NCBI GenBank assembly: GCA_965198485.1
Contig: CBDAPQ010000005.1
Location: forward strand, 2,418,001 to 2,482,000
Direction: 5' to 3'
Origin: RH-AL1 sp965198485
Lineage (GTDB): Bacteria; Pseudomonadota; Alphaproteobacteria; Rhizobiales; Beijerinckiaceae
DNA: 64,000 nucleotides
Below, in pieces: positions 8,078-16,698 of the stretch. Made by a program: the position numbers and the translations under genes. The stretch's first letter is position 1. Each line of letters starts with the position of its first letter. The notes beneath the pieces were generated by a model that saw only the letters and a list, made by a program, of their open reading frames with translations, did no database searches and had not been told where the DNA came from.

Positions 8078-9547
8078 TCAGTCTCGAACGTAGGCCGCGC
8101 TGGTCTCGTCCTCGTAGAGCCGCGTCCAGCCCGGCATGCGATCGAAATGGGCCGAGGTCTTAGACCGCGGCCGGATCAGCGCCCAGGCGACCTTGTTGCG
8201 CGCGACAATATCGGCGAAGGCGACATCGTCCTTTTCGTCGATGGCCTTGGTAAGGTCGGGAAGGAAGCCGGCGAGGAAGAGCTGGTCGGTGCGTCCATCA
8301 ATAAAGGTCTTGACCCCGTGCGCGATCAGGAAGCCGCCGAAATCATAGTCGTTGTAGACGTTGCCGCGCGCGCCGTGTGCCATGGCGGCGGCGTAGGCCT
8401 GCTGCGGCATCACATCGGGTGTCGGCTCGGGATGTCGCAGGACGGCCATCGACAGCGCGCCCAGCGACATGACACCCAGACCCGCCAGGATCGCCGTGCG
8501 AGCGACGGCAGGCACCCGACGTTCGCTGAAGGTGGCAGGCATGATTCGACCCATCGTGCGCGCGGCGAGGATCGGGCCGATCAGCCCGAACAGGCTGACG
8601 AAGCGAACATGGCGCACCATGAGGTAGCCGACGAGGCCGGCCGCAAGGAGGCGGAAGGCGTTGCGGCGTGCGTCGAGGAGCAGGATCGCGGTCGTGGCGA
8701 CGAGCATGTAGCCGGCCATCACGCCGAGCAGGTCGCACCGGAGCGGCTGCCATTCGTTGACGAAGCGAAGCGTGGCGCCATTGCCCAACATCATCAGCGG
8801 CACGAGAATGGCATGCCAGCCGAACGGCGAGATCATGGTGGCCGCCGCCGAAACGGCGAGGAACAGCGCCCAGCGACCCGCGAGGCCGAGGCGTTCGCCG
8901 ACCGGCGCAAACACGACGCCCTCGCCGGCCAGCACGCCGGCCATGACCAGCCCGAGAGGGAAGCTCCCGTGCATGTTGGCCCAGGCCACGATCAGCAGCG
9001 CTGCCGGGAGCGGCGGCGCGCTCCTGCGGTCGAGAGCCTGCACGAGCGCGATCATCCAGCAGACGGTAATGGGTATGACCAGAACGTGGGGACGGGCGAG
9101 CATGTGAAGTTCGCTGAGACCGAAGGCACCGATCGTCAGCGTCAGCGCCATCAGCACGCGCATGCGGCGGCTGAGCCAGGCGAACAGGCCGACGAAGGAG
9201 CCGGCTGCCACCAAGGCTGTGAGCGCCACCTCGCCGCGCCAGCCCGCACCTTCGTAAGCGAAGTAGAGGATGAGCTGCGACACCCACTCCTTGGCGATCC
9301 ACGGCTGGCCCGCGTAGGTATAGGAGAAGAGATCCGTCGTCGGCACGGCGCCGTGCGCGACGATCCAGCGGCCGATGGCGATGTGCCATTGCGAGTCCGG
9401 ATCGCGGAGCAGATCCGAGCCCCGCAGCGCCACGACGAGGAAGAGGACCAGTCCCAGCGCGGCATGGTTCGCGTAGCGGGGGATCAAGACCCTGCGAGCG
9501 GGATCGGCGGCGGCGGTAGTGAAAGCCGCATCGGTCGCCAGGGTCAT
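8078..9547 (-). CDS. Polytopic membrane protein, GT-C-like glycosyltransferase family
   Basis: A 489-residue inner-membrane protein with about ten hydrophobic helices. The early loop (DPDSQWHIAIGRWIV, then FSYTYAGQPWIAKEW) is characteristic of a family of GT-C-like membrane proteins; the C-terminal part carries VYNDYDFGGFLIAHG and FIDGRTDQLF. The frame stays open far upstream, but the ATG at 9547 overlaps the stop of the GT2 gene (ATGA), gives a normal length and avoids antisense sequence. Coupling to the GT2 suggests that it uses or moves polyprenyl-linked sugar. The substrate is unknown. Confidence 0.75.
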   Translation of the reverse strand: MTLATDAAFTTAAADPARRVLIPRYANHAALGLVLFLVVALRGSDLLRDPDSQWHIAIGRWIVAHGAVPTTDLFSYTYAGQPWIAKEWVSQLILYFAYEGAGWRGEVALTALVAAGSFVGLFAWLSRRMRVLMALTLTIGAFGLSELHMLARPHVLVIPITVCWMIALVQALDRRSAPPLPAALLIVAWANMHGSFPLGLVMAGVLAGEGVVFAPVGERLGLAGRWALFLAVSAAATMISPFGWHAILVPLMMLGNGATLRFVNEWQPLRCDLLGVMAGYMLVATTAILLLDARRNAFRLLAAGLVGYLMVRHVRFVSLFGLIGPILAARTMGRIMPATFSERRVPAVARTAILAGLGVMSLGALSMAVLRHPEPTPDVMPQQAYAAAMAHGARGNVYNDYDFGGFLIAHGVKTFIDGRTDQLFLAGFLPDLTKAIDEKDDVAFADIVARNKVAWALIRPRSKTSAHFDRMPGWTRLYEDETSAAYVRD

Positions 9548-10548
9548 GCCGCCAGCTCCGTCTGCAGTCTGTCCTGGAGCCGCCGGACCTCGGGTATTGC
9601 CTCGCCTTCGCGTTCCTCGAAGCCGACCTTGCGGCCGATGACGAAAAGCGGGCGGCCTTTCACCTCGGTGTGGATGCGGCCGACGTAGATGCCCACGAGC
9701 CCGGTCATCAAGAGGTTGAGTCCGGCGAGCAGCGAGACCAGCACGATTGTCGAGGCCCAACCCGAGACGAAATGGGCACCGAGCAGCTCCCTCACGATCG
9801 CCCAGCCGCCGTAGGCCAGCGCCGCGAGAGACACGAAGGCGCCGAGCCAGAGCGCCAGGCGCAGCGGCACGTCGGAAAAGCCGATGATGCCGTCGCCAGC
9901 GAGCTTGATCATCTTCGACCAACCGTAATGCGATCGTCCCGCCTTGCGCGAGGCGCGATGGAAGGCAACGCAGGTTTGGGAAAAGCCCATCCAGCTGAAC
10001 ATGCCGCGCACGAAGCGGTCGCGCTCCGGCATGGCGCGGAAGGCGTCGACCGCCTTGCGGTCGACCAGCCGGAAGTCCCCAACGTTCGCGGGGATGTCGA
10101 CCGCCGTCAGCTTGCGGATGAGCGCGTAGAAAAGAGTGGCGGTCCATAGCTTCAGGCGCGACTCGCCCTCGCGGCTGAGGCGCGCGGCATAGACGATGTC
10201 GAAGCCCTCGCGCCACTTGGCGGCGAGGTCCAGCACGACCTCCGGCGGGTCTTGCAGATCCGCGTCCATGACCACGACGGCGTCGCCGGCCGCGTGTTCC
10301 ATGCCCGCCGTGATCGCGACCTGGTGGCCGAAGTTGCGCGACAAGGCGAGGTAGCGGTAGCGCGGATCGGCGGCGGCGCGCCGCGCCGCGATGAGGCCGG
10401 TGGCGTCGCGGCTGCCGTCGTCGACGAAGACGACTTCGCCGGTGCCGTCGAGCCGTTCCAGCAGCGCGTCGAGCCGCTCGAGGAGCAGCGGCAGCACCGC
10501 CTCCTCGTTGAACAGGGGGATCACGAGGCTGTAGACGGGCTTGTGCAA
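9544..10548 (-). CDS. Family 2 glycosyltransferase with C-terminal membrane anchor
   Basis: A 334-residue polyprenyl-phosphate sugar transferase-like protein (DPM1/GtrB/ArnC group). The GT-A domain covers about residues 5-220, with VIPLFNEE, EVVFVDDGSRD and the DxD-type VMDADLQDPPE. Two hydrophobic helices follow (about 232-260 and 268-295). It probably loads a sugar onto undecaprenyl phosphate for the membrane protein encoded next. The start appears to be TTG at 10548; no strong ribosome binding site is seen. Confidence 0.88.
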   Translation of the reverse strand: MHKPVYSLVIPLFNEEAVLPLLLERLDALLERLDGTGEVVFVDDGSRDATGLIAARRAAADPRYRYLALSRNFGHQVAITAGMEHAAGDAVVVMDADLQDPPEVVLDLAAKWREGFDIVYAARLSREGESRLKLWTATLFYALIRKLTAVDIPANVGDFRLVDRKAVDAFRAMPERDRFVRGMFSWMGFSQTCVAFHRASRKAGRSHYGWSKMIKLAGDGIIGFSDVPLRLALWLGAFVSLAALAYGGWAIVRELLGAHFVSGWASTIVLVSLLAGLNLLMTGLVGIYVGRIHTEVKGRPLFVIGRKVGFEEREGEAIPEVRRLQDRLQTELAA

Positions 10549-10679
10549 AGGGAACGTCCGCGGGAGCTTCGACAGCTTCGCTCCGGCGCGCTTAAAGCCG
10601 GGTTAAGCCTGCACGGCCCTGGTGCGCGCAACCGCGCGCGCGTCGCCTCGTTGACCAGGTCAACCCAGGAGGATGGCCC

Positions 10680-10952
10680 TTGAAACGCGCACTCGCCGGT
10701 CTCGCGCTCCTCGCGAGTGCGGCCCTCGCGCCGCCCGCGATGGCGGCCAACAGCACCAATGCTCCTCCGCCCGAGGCCGCGAAGGAAGGCGGCATCGCCG
10801 GTGACCCGCGCGGCGCCATCCGCGCGCTGGGCGGCACGAGCCAGAACGGCTTCAAGGAGGAGGGCGGCCAAGTCGACGTGCCCAAGCTCGGCGAAGGTCC
10901 CGGCGTTGGCAGCGTCCACGGAACGCCACCGGGCACGACGGGGCCGCGCTGA
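10680..10952 (+). CDS. Small exported protein of unknown function
   Basis: A 90-residue protein with a clear signal peptide (about 1-22, ending AMA) and a Gly/Pro-rich mature part without cysteines. The start is TTG at 10680: a perfect AGGAGG at 10667-10672 lies seven bases upstream, and the nearby ATG at 10673 is out of frame. It is not part of an obvious operon. Function unknown. Confidence 0.65.
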   Translation: MKRALAGLALLASAALAPPAMAANSTNAPPPEAAKEGGIAGDPRGAIRALGGTSQNGFKEEGGQVDVPKLGEGPGVGSVHGTPPGTTGPR

Positions 10953-11030
10953 ATCTCAGCCTTTTATTGTACCATGTCGGCCAAACGGCAAGCGGACGGA
11001 GGGCATGGCGGCATATAAGCTGGCTGCTTC

Positions 11031-11215
11031 ATGCCTCTCACGCTCGGTCATAAGCTCGGCGTGATCCTCCTTCTGCTAATGTCGTTCGCCACACTCCTCT
11101 GAGCGTTCGCTTTCGTTCAATCGCAGGGAGAGTTCGCGCTGGCCGGGAAGATGGCCGGGCTGGCACCAGACGGCGCTCGAGCGCTCGAACTAGCACTATC
11201 CAAAGACGGCGTGTT
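11031..11215 (+). pseudogene. N-terminal remnant of a chemoreceptor-like sensor
   Basis: From the ATG at 11031 the frame encodes a basic start, one transmembrane helix (LGVILLLLMSFATLL), an in-frame TGA at 11100-11102, then continues in the same frame with FVQSQGEFALAGKMAGLAP and ELALSKDG before running into the antisense EthD gene. This looks like a signal-anchored sensor or methyl-accepting protein N-terminus with a nonsense mutation and no body. A matching C-terminal tail is found at 11642-11773. Confidence 0.4.
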
Positions 11216-11540
11216 CATTGGACACGATAAAGTCGCAACCGTGCAGATCGAGGAACGACTCTTCGTCAGGCCTTACCACCGCCAGGTACTCGCTGTCCGA
11301 GAAGCACCGTGCCAACCCTTCGAAATCGTCGAACCAGAGTTCGGTGATGCCGTCGTATTTCACCGGCGGCATCCCGGGCAGTTCGACGGGAATGGCATGC
11401 TGCTGAACGTAGCGGCGGACCGTTTCTTTGACAGCGGGCACCGACAAGAAGATATCGGCATGCACGCTCTTGTGATGCTCGACAAAATCTTTGTGACTGA
11501 GCGAGGATTTTCGCTTCAGTAGAATCGTAAACTTGATCAT
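11196..11540 (-). CDS. EthD-domain protein
   Basis: A 114-residue small alpha/beta-barrel protein of the EthD/dimeric ferredoxin-like type. It begins MIKFTILLKRKSSLSH, has the EthD-typical HHKSVHADIF near residue 25 and ends with a WFDDFEGLARCFSDSEY segment. Such proteins occur near ether, polyketide and aromatic degradation genes, often of unknown activity. A GTG at 11546 is an alternative start; the ATG at 11540 is preferred. It lies antisense between the two halves of a decayed sensor gene, suggesting arrival by insertion. Confidence 0.75.
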   Translation of the reverse strand: MIKFTILLKRKSSLSHKDFVEHHKSVHADIFLSVPAVKETVRRYVQQHAIPVELPGMPPVKYDGITELWFDDFEGLARCFSDSEYLAVVRPDEESFLDLHGCDFIVSNEHAVFG

Positions 11541-11641
11541 GGGCACGCTCGTAACGGTGATCCTTGAAGCGGCTCAAGATGCGTTCAAGTCGACCTTCCC
11601 TAACATAGCGAGCGACGCGGTAACGAAGACGATCGTGGGAT

Positions 11642-11773
11642 CGGCGAGCCCGTACCACAAGCCGACCGGACGCGAAGGCGCTCAAGGGCACGGCGAAGCC
11701 TCATGGCACGCACGCGGCCCGCCTCACCGCCAACATCTCGCAGTTCGTCGCGGAGGTCCGCGCCGTCGGCTGA
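11642..11773 (+). pseudogene. C-terminal remnant of a chemoreceptor-like protein
   Basis: The frame ending with TGA at 11771-11773 encodes a tail containing AARLTANISQFVAEVRAVG. This resembles the last residues of methyl-accepting chemotaxis proteins, where an amphipathic helix is followed by a RFLxxVRAA-like end. No start or signalling domain precedes it. With the fragment at 11031 it brackets the EthD gene. The call rests on short similarity only. Confidence 0.35.
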
Positions 11774-11781
11774 AGCTGCCG

Positions 11782-12771
11782 CTAGCGCGCGCGGTTGTGC
11801 AGCCGCCGCTCCCAATCCAGCGCTTGCTTCACGATGGCATCGACGTCGTCGGCGTAGCGCGGCTGCCATCCCAGCACCTCGCGGACGCGGTCGGCGCCGG
11901 CGACCAGCGAGGCGGGGTCTCCGGCGCGGCGGCCGGCGAGGCGCACGGGAAAGTCGACGTCCGACACGCGCTTCACGACGTCGATGATCTCGAGCACGGA
12001 GAGGCCGCGGCCGTAGCCGCAGTTGCAGGTGAGGCTCGCGCCGCCAGCGCGCAGGTGGCGCAACGCCAGCATGTGCGCGGCGATGAGGTCGGAGACCTGG
12101 ATGTAGTCGCGCACGCAGGAGCCGTCGCGCGTGGGATAGTCCGTGCCGAAACAGTCCATGCCAACGCGATGGCCGAGCGCCGCCTGCACCGCGATCTTGA
12201 TGAGGTGGGTGGCGTTGGGCGTCGATTGCCCCAAGCGGCCCTGCGGGTCGGCACCGGCGACGTTGAAGTAGCGCAGCACGACGGCCTGGAGGTCGTAGGC
12301 CTTGCAGGCGTCCTCCAGCATCCACTCGACCATCAGCTTGGAGCGGCCATAGGGATTGATCGGCGCCCGGAGCGTCTCTTCCGCGACGGGGCTCTGCTCC
12401 GGCTCCCCGTAGACGGCCGCGGTGGAGGAGAAGATGAAGTGCTTCACGCCGGCCGTCACCACGCTCTCGATGAGCGTGCGCGCCTTGGCGGTGTTGTTGA
12501 GGTAGTAGCCGAGGGGATCGGTGACGGACTCCGGCACCACGATCTTGGCGGCGAAATGGGCGACGGCGTCGATGCCGTGCTCGGCGATGACCGTCGCCAC
12601 GAGCGCTGCGTCGCCGAAATCGCCCTCGACGAAGGTCGCAGCCTCGGGCACCGCCCAGCGGAAGCCGGTGGAGAGGTTGTCCAGCACCACCACGCTCTCG
12701 CCGGCATCGAGCAATGCCAGCACCATGTGCCCGCCGATGTAGCCCGCGCCGCCCGTGACCAGAACGCTCAT
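11782..12771 (-). CDS. galE: UDP-glucose 4-epimerase
   Basis: A 329-residue extended short-chain dehydrogenase that interconverts UDP-glucose and UDP-galactose. The NAD-binding loop is VTGGAGYIGGH (residues 5-15); the catalytic Ser/Thr lies in FSSTAAVYG and the YxxxK pair in NPYGRSKLM. The RYFNVAGADP segment is typical of GalE. Full family length. Together with the phosphohexomutase and glycosyltransferases it points to surface-polysaccharide precursor supply. Confidence 0.93.
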   Translation of the reverse strand: MSVLVTGGAGYIGGHMVLALLDAGESVVVLDNLSTGFRWAVPEAATFVEGDFGDAALVATVIAEHGIDAVAHFAAKIVVPESVTDPLGYYLNNTAKARTLIESVVTAGVKHFIFSSTAAVYGEPEQSPVAEETLRAPINPYGRSKLMVEWMLEDACKAYDLQAVVLRYFNVAGADPQGRLGQSTPNATHLIKIAVQAALGHRVGMDCFGTDYPTRDGSCVRDYIQVSDLIAAHMLALRHLRAGGASLTCNCGYGRGLSVLEIIDVVKRVSDVDFPVRLAGRRAGDPASLVAGADRVREVLGWQPRYADDVDAIVKQALDWERRLHNRAR

Positions 12772-12930
12772 GCCCGCCGCCTCGCTTCAATCGCGCGCAA
12801 GCCTGGCACGCTCATTCTTCACAAAGAGCGAAGAGCGCGAGCCTTGCGCCGCGCGCTCCAGCCCGTACAACCCACCCCGCCGCACCGCGCCTCAACCTGC
12901 CCGTCGGCGGGCGCCTAGCTTCGGACCCTC

Positions 12931-13839
12931 ATGAGCGACGATCCCCACCACGACGAGAAGCGCGCCGCTCGCGCCTGGTTCGAGGCGCTGCAGCTCGGCA
13001 TCCTCGGCGCCTTCGAGGCGCTGGAGGCCGAGGCGCCGGGTCCGTTCGCCCGCGGCGGCCTGGAACCCGGCAAGGCCACCACCAAGCCGTGGCGCCGCAG
13101 CAACCATGACGGCGCCGACGGCGGCGGCGGCCGCATGGGCATGCTGAAGGGGCGCGTCTTCGAGAAGGCGGGGGTCCATTCCTCGACCGTCTACGGCACC
13201 TTCGCGCCGGAATTCGCCAAGCAGATCCCCGGCGCCTCGGCCGATCCGCGCTTCTGGGCCTCGGGCATCTCGGTCATCGCCCACCCGTGGAACCCCAACG
13301 TGCCGGCGGTGCACATGAATACCCGCTTCGTCGCCACCTCCAAGACGTGGTTCGGCGGCGGCGCCGACCTGACCCCGGTGCTCGACCGCCGCCGCACCCA
13401 GGACGATCCCGATACGATGGCGTTCCACGAGGCGATGCGGGGCACCTGCGCGGCGCACGAGGCGGTGTCGGACTACCCCCGCTACAAGGAATGGTGCGAG
13501 GAGTACTTCTTCCTGAAGCATCGCAACGAGCCGCGCGGCATCGGCGGCATCTTCTACGACTATCTCGAGCCGCACGCCGCCGGCGGCCATGGTTTCGAGC
13601 CCTGCTTCGCCTTTACCCGCGCCGTCGGCGAGGCCTTCAAGACGATCTACCCCGACCTCGTGCGCCGCAACTATGCGACGCCCTGGACGCCGGACGACCG
13701 GCAGGAGCAGCTGGTGCGCCGCGGCCGCTACGTCGAATTCAACCTGATCTACGATCGCGGCACGATCTTCGGTCTCAAGACTGGCGGCAACGTCGAGTCG
13801 ATCCTGTCCTCGCTGCCGCCCGAGGTGACGTGGCCCTAG
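12931..13839 (+). CDS. hemF: Oxygen-dependent coproporphyrinogen III oxidase
   Basis: A 302-residue aerobic enzyme of haem synthesis that decarboxylates coproporphyrinogen III to protoporphyrinogen IX. Diagnostic stretches are the MNTRFVATSKTWFGGGADLT region, HHR-like KHRNEPRGIGGIFYD, and the closing GRYVEFNLIYDRGT followed by FGLKTGGNVESILSS. Length is normal. Monocistronic; the gap before the next gene holds a large palindrome. Confidence 0.96.
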   Translation: MSDDPHHDEKRAARAWFEALQLGILGAFEALEAEAPGPFARGGLEPGKATTKPWRRSNHDGADGGGGRMGMLKGRVFEKAGVHSSTVYGTFAPEFAKQIPGASADPRFWASGISVIAHPWNPNVPAVHMNTRFVATSKTWFGGGADLTPVLDRRRTQDDPDTMAFHEAMRGTCAAHEAVSDYPRYKEWCEEYFFLKHRNEPRGIGGIFYDYLEPHAAGGHGFEPCFAFTRAVGEAFKTIYPDLVRRNYATPWTPDDRQEQLVRRGRYVEFNLIYDRGTIFGLKTGGNVESILSSLPPEVTWP

Positions 13840-13891
13840 CATACGGCGGGTCGGGCGGCTTCGACGCTCGCTGAAACCATCCTGCGCTTGA

Positions 13892-13936
13892 CTTATACGC
13901 ATTTCGCATCTAACTAAGATGCGAAATGCGTATAAG
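13892..13936. promoter_or_regulatory. 45-bp palindromic operator upstream of the NrtR-like gene
   Basis: Two perfectly complementary 20-bp arms (13892-13911 and 13917-13936) surround the 5-base spacer AACTA. It lies 8 bases before the GTG of the regulator gene. A TTGACT (13888-13893) that could be a -35 box overlaps the left arm. There is no T-tract, and the arms are AT-rich within GC-rich DNA, so an operator fits better than a terminator. NrtR regulators usually bind palindromes before their own operons, so autoregulation is the simplest reading. Confidence 0.8.
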
Positions 13937-13944
13937 GTGCTATC

Positions 13945-14694
13945 GTGCAGGATGAGGCCGACTTTCTCCGTGACTACGATGCGGCAGCCTTCGAGCGGCC
14001 ATCGGTCACCGTCGACCTCGTGTTGATGTCGGTCGTGGGCGGGGCGATCGTCGCCCTGCTGATGCAACGCCGCGAGCCGCCCCATCAGGGCCGCTGGGCC
14101 TTGCCGGGCGGTTTCGTCGGCATGACGGAGACGCTCGAGGGTGCCGCCCGCCGCGTGATGCGCGAGAAGGCGCGGCTGACGGATGCTTTCGTCGAACAAC
14201 TCTACACCTTCGGCGCGCCCGACCGCGACCCGCGCACACGGGTCATCAGCGTCGCCTACGTCGCGCTTTTGCCGGCCGCTCGCTTCACCCTGGCTGCCGG
14301 AGCGGCAGGCGACCCCTGCTTGGCACGCATCGGACTCGCCGCGACCGCTCCGGGCGATGGCGCCGCCGACGCGACCTCCGGCGAAGGCAAGCTACCGCTG
14401 GCCTTCGACCATGCCGCGATCCTCGGCACCGCCGTCCGGCGCCTGCGTGGCAAGCTCGACTACACTCCGATTGCTCTCACGCTCCTGCCGTCCCGCTTCA
14501 CGTTGCGCGAGCTCCAGGCAATCCACGAGGCGATCCTCGGTGTCGCGCTGAACAAGCCGGCCTTTCGCCGCCGCATGCTCGACAAGGGCTGGATCGCGCC
14601 GACCGGCGAACACGAGGCCAACACGTCCTATCGCCCGGCGGAACTCTACCGGCGGCAAGAGCCGCTCGCCCCATCCATCGTCTCAGGAGGTTGA
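13945..14694 (+). CDS. NrtR-like transcriptional regulator (inactive Nudix domain plus winged helix)
   Basis: A 249-residue protein. The N-terminal Nudix fold (about 20-150) has GGFVGMTETLEGAARRVMRE, where the catalytic REUxEExGU part is changed to RVMREKARL, so hydrolase activity is unlikely. The C-terminal region (about 180-225) has FTLRELQAIHEAILG and FRRRMLDKGWI, the winged-helix arrangement of NrtR, which senses ADP-ribose and related NAD metabolites. GTG start at 13945. Its last codons contain the AGGAGG that serves the next gene. A family repressor of its own operon is inferred. Confidence 0.82.
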   Translation: MQDEADFLRDYDAAAFERPSVTVDLVLMSVVGGAIVALLMQRREPPHQGRWALPGGFVGMTETLEGAARRVMREKARLTDAFVEQLYTFGAPDRDPRTRVISVAYVALLPAARFTLAAGAAGDPCLARIGLAATAPGDGAADATSGEGKLPLAFDHAAILGTAVRRLRGKLDYTPIALTLLPSRFTLRELQAIHEAILGVALNKPAFRRRMLDKGWIAPTGEHEANTSYRPAELYRRQEPLAPSIVSGG

Positions 14695-14695
14695 C

Positions 14696-15682
14696 ATGGC
14701 ACAAGTCCGCAGTCTCGGCGTCCTCGCGCAATTGCGCAGCGAGGCCTCCAGCCACGTGATCCGTTATCGCAAGGGACGGCTGCGCCAGAGCGGGCGCGGC
14801 CTGGTGTTCTGGTTCAATCCGGAAAACGCGAGCATCGTCGAGGTCCCGATGGACGACCGCGAGGCCACGCTCTTCGTCCGCGGGCGAAGCCAGGATTTCC
14901 AGCAGATGGCCGTGCAGGGCATGCTGACCTGGCACGTCGTCGACCCCGACCTCCTGTCCCGGCGGGTCGACTTCTCCATCGCGCTCGACAGCGGACGGCT
15001 CAGAGGCGAACCGCTCGAGCGCATCGAGTCGCGCCTGGCCGGCCTGGTGAACCAGGCGGCCTTGCAGTACCTCGCCGAAAAACCCGTCCGCACCCTGCTC
15101 GATGACGGCATCGAACCGCTGCGAATGCGCATCGAGAAGGCGCTCGCGGGTGCAACGACCCTGGCCGACCTCGGCCTGGCGATCGTCTCCGTGCGCCTCA
15201 CCAGCTTGATGCCCTCGAGCGAGCTGGAGCGTGCGCTGCAGACACCGACGTTCGAGGCGCTGCAGCAGAAGGCCGACGAGGCGACCTTCGAGCGCCGCGC
15301 GCTCGCCGTCGAGAAGGAACGCGCGATCGCCGAGAACGAGCTCGCCACCAAGACCGAGCTGGCCCGGCGCGAGAAGCTGCTCATCGTGGAAGAGTCCCAG
15401 AACGCCCGCGACAGGGCGACCGGCCATGCCGAGGCGCAGCAGATCCAGGCGGAGGCGGAGGCCGCGCGCATCCGCGCGGTCGAGAGCGCCAAGGCCGAGG
15501 CGGACGAAGCGCATATCGCGATCTATCGTACGCTCTCGCCGGCCGTGCTGATGGGCCTCGCCGCCCGCGATCTCGCCGGCAAGCTGACCAAGATCGAGCA
15601 TGTCAACGTGACGCCCGATCTGCTCGCCGGCCTGATGAACGAGTTCCGCGGTGCGCCTACGCCGCTCGCCGCGCCACGCTGA
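14696..15682 (+). CDS. SPFH/band-7 domain protein, apparently without a membrane segment
   Basis: A 328-residue protein of the stomatin/prohibitin/flotillin superfamily. An SPFH domain spans about residues 20-205 (with QGMLTWHVVDP and LADLGLAIVSVRLTSL), then a charged Ala/Glu/Arg-rich coiled coil (about 210-275, AEAQQIQAEAEAARIRA), then a short C-terminal region. Unlike most family members it has no N-terminal hydrophobic anchor. The ATG lies one base after the regulator stop, with AGGAGG five bases upstream, so it is tightly coupled. SPFH proteins scaffold membrane microdomains; what this one holds is unknown. Confidence 0.8.
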   Translation: MAQVRSLGVLAQLRSEASSHVIRYRKGRLRQSGRGLVFWFNPENASIVEVPMDDREATLFVRGRSQDFQQMAVQGMLTWHVVDPDLLSRRVDFSIALDSGRLRGEPLERIESRLAGLVNQAALQYLAEKPVRTLLDDGIEPLRMRIEKALAGATTLADLGLAIVSVRLTSLMPSSELERALQTPTFEALQQKADEATFERRALAVEKERAIAENELATKTELARREKLLIVEESQNARDRATGHAEAQQIQAEAEAARIRAVESAKAEADEAHIAIYRTLSPAVLMGLAARDLAGKLTKIEHVNVTPDLLAGLMNEFRGAPTPLAAPR

Positions 15683-15692
15683 GCCAGACGTC

Positions 15693-16586
15693 ATGTCGAC
15701 GAACACGCCCCGCGTCGTCTTCGTCACGCGCGAAACCGAATACGAGCTTCTGATCGCGCGCCATGCCACGCGCGAACAGGCGCGCTTCTTTCTCCGCACG
15801 CGCGGCGAGAGCCTCGAGGACGTCGAGACTATTCACGAGCGGCTGCAGGCGACCCTTCGGCGGGGTCGCGCCGCCGTGCCCGATGGATGGCGGCAGGCCA
15901 AGGTCCGGCGCGCCGACCTCGATCGGTTCCTGTTCACGCCGGACGACATCGTCGTCACGGTGGGACAAGACGGCCTCATCGCCAACGTCGCCAAATATCT
16001 CGATGGTCAGCCGGTCCTCGGCGTGAACCCGGCCCCCGACCTTTACGACGGCGTTCTCGTGCGGCTCAAGGTCGAGCAGCTTTCCAAGCTGCTGCCGGCG
16101 GCCGTCGAGAACGATGTCGCCACCGAGCGCCGCACGATGGTCGAGGCCGAACTCGACAGCGGCGAACGCCTGCTGGCCTTGAACGAGATCTTCATCGGCC
16201 ATCGCAGCCATCAATCCGCGCGCTACGAGATCGAGACGGCGGGAACGAGCGAGCTGCAATCGTCCAGCGGTGTGATCGTCACTTCGGGCACGGGCGCCAC
16301 CGGCTGGGCACGCTCGATCAGCGAAGCCACCGGCCTCGTCCTTCCGCTTGATCCTCAAGAGCGTGCCCTGGCCTTCATGGTTCGCGAGCCGTTTCCGAGC
16401 CGCACCACCGGAACGGTCCTTCGCGCGGGCAAGCTCGCCGAAGCAAATCTCACCATCCGCTCGCGGATGAACGATGGCGGCACGGTCTTCGCCGACGGCA
16501 TGGAGCAGGATCATCTCCTGTTCGACTACGGTCGCCGACTGTCGATCAGGCCGGCCGAGCGCGTCCTCCACTTGGTGGTTGATTGA
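15693..16586 (+). CDS. NAD kinase-like protein with altered GGDG motif
   Basis: A 297-residue ATP-NAD kinase homologue. The usual GGDG(T) loop is VTVGQDGL (residues 91-95), so the first Gly pair is broken by Gln; the NE motif is kept (LALNEIFIGH, 164-165), as is SGVIVTSGTGATGW (193-205). The canonical nadK of this genome is at 46529-47314, so this copy probably has a special role: a different substrate, or NAD(P) sensing. The ATG at 15693 is ten bases after the SPFH stop; an upstream in-frame ATG at 15651 lies inside that gene. Confidence 0.78.
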   Translation: MSTNTPRVVFVTRETEYELLIARHATREQARFFLRTRGESLEDVETIHERLQATLRRGRAAVPDGWRQAKVRRADLDRFLFTPDDIVVTVGQDGLIANVAKYLDGQPVLGVNPAPDLYDGVLVRLKVEQLSKLLPAAVENDVATERRTMVEAELDSGERLLALNEIFIGHRSHQSARYEIETAGTSELQSSSGVIVTSGTGATGWARSISEATGLVLPLDPQERALAFMVREPFPSRTTGTVLRAGKLAEANLTIRSRMNDGGTVFADGMEQDHLLFDYGRRLSIRPAERVLHLVVD

Positions 16587-16698
16587 AGCGGCAGTCCGTC
16601 GAGCGAGAGTGGATGCCCGAGAATGGCTCGGGTTCATCCCGGCCCTTCGTAGTCGCACCTTCCTGTGGGCCGAGATCACGGTCAGGCATGCGCGACGT

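Noticed and set aside
9548..10216. N-terminal extension of the polytopic membrane protein frame
   Set aside because: The open frame runs upstream through antisense-like Arg-rich sequence within the glycosyltransferase gene. The ATG at 9547 overlapping the stop is a better start.
11548..11641. LysR-like C-terminal pattern on the minus strand (REGRLERILSRF)
   Set aside because: It is a short stretch in an antisense frame without a start or domain continuation, and overlaps the sensor remnant region.
13892..13936. The palindrome as a terminator of hemF
   Set aside because: No T-tract follows, the arms are AT-rich, and it lies 8 bases before the regulator start, which fits an operator better.
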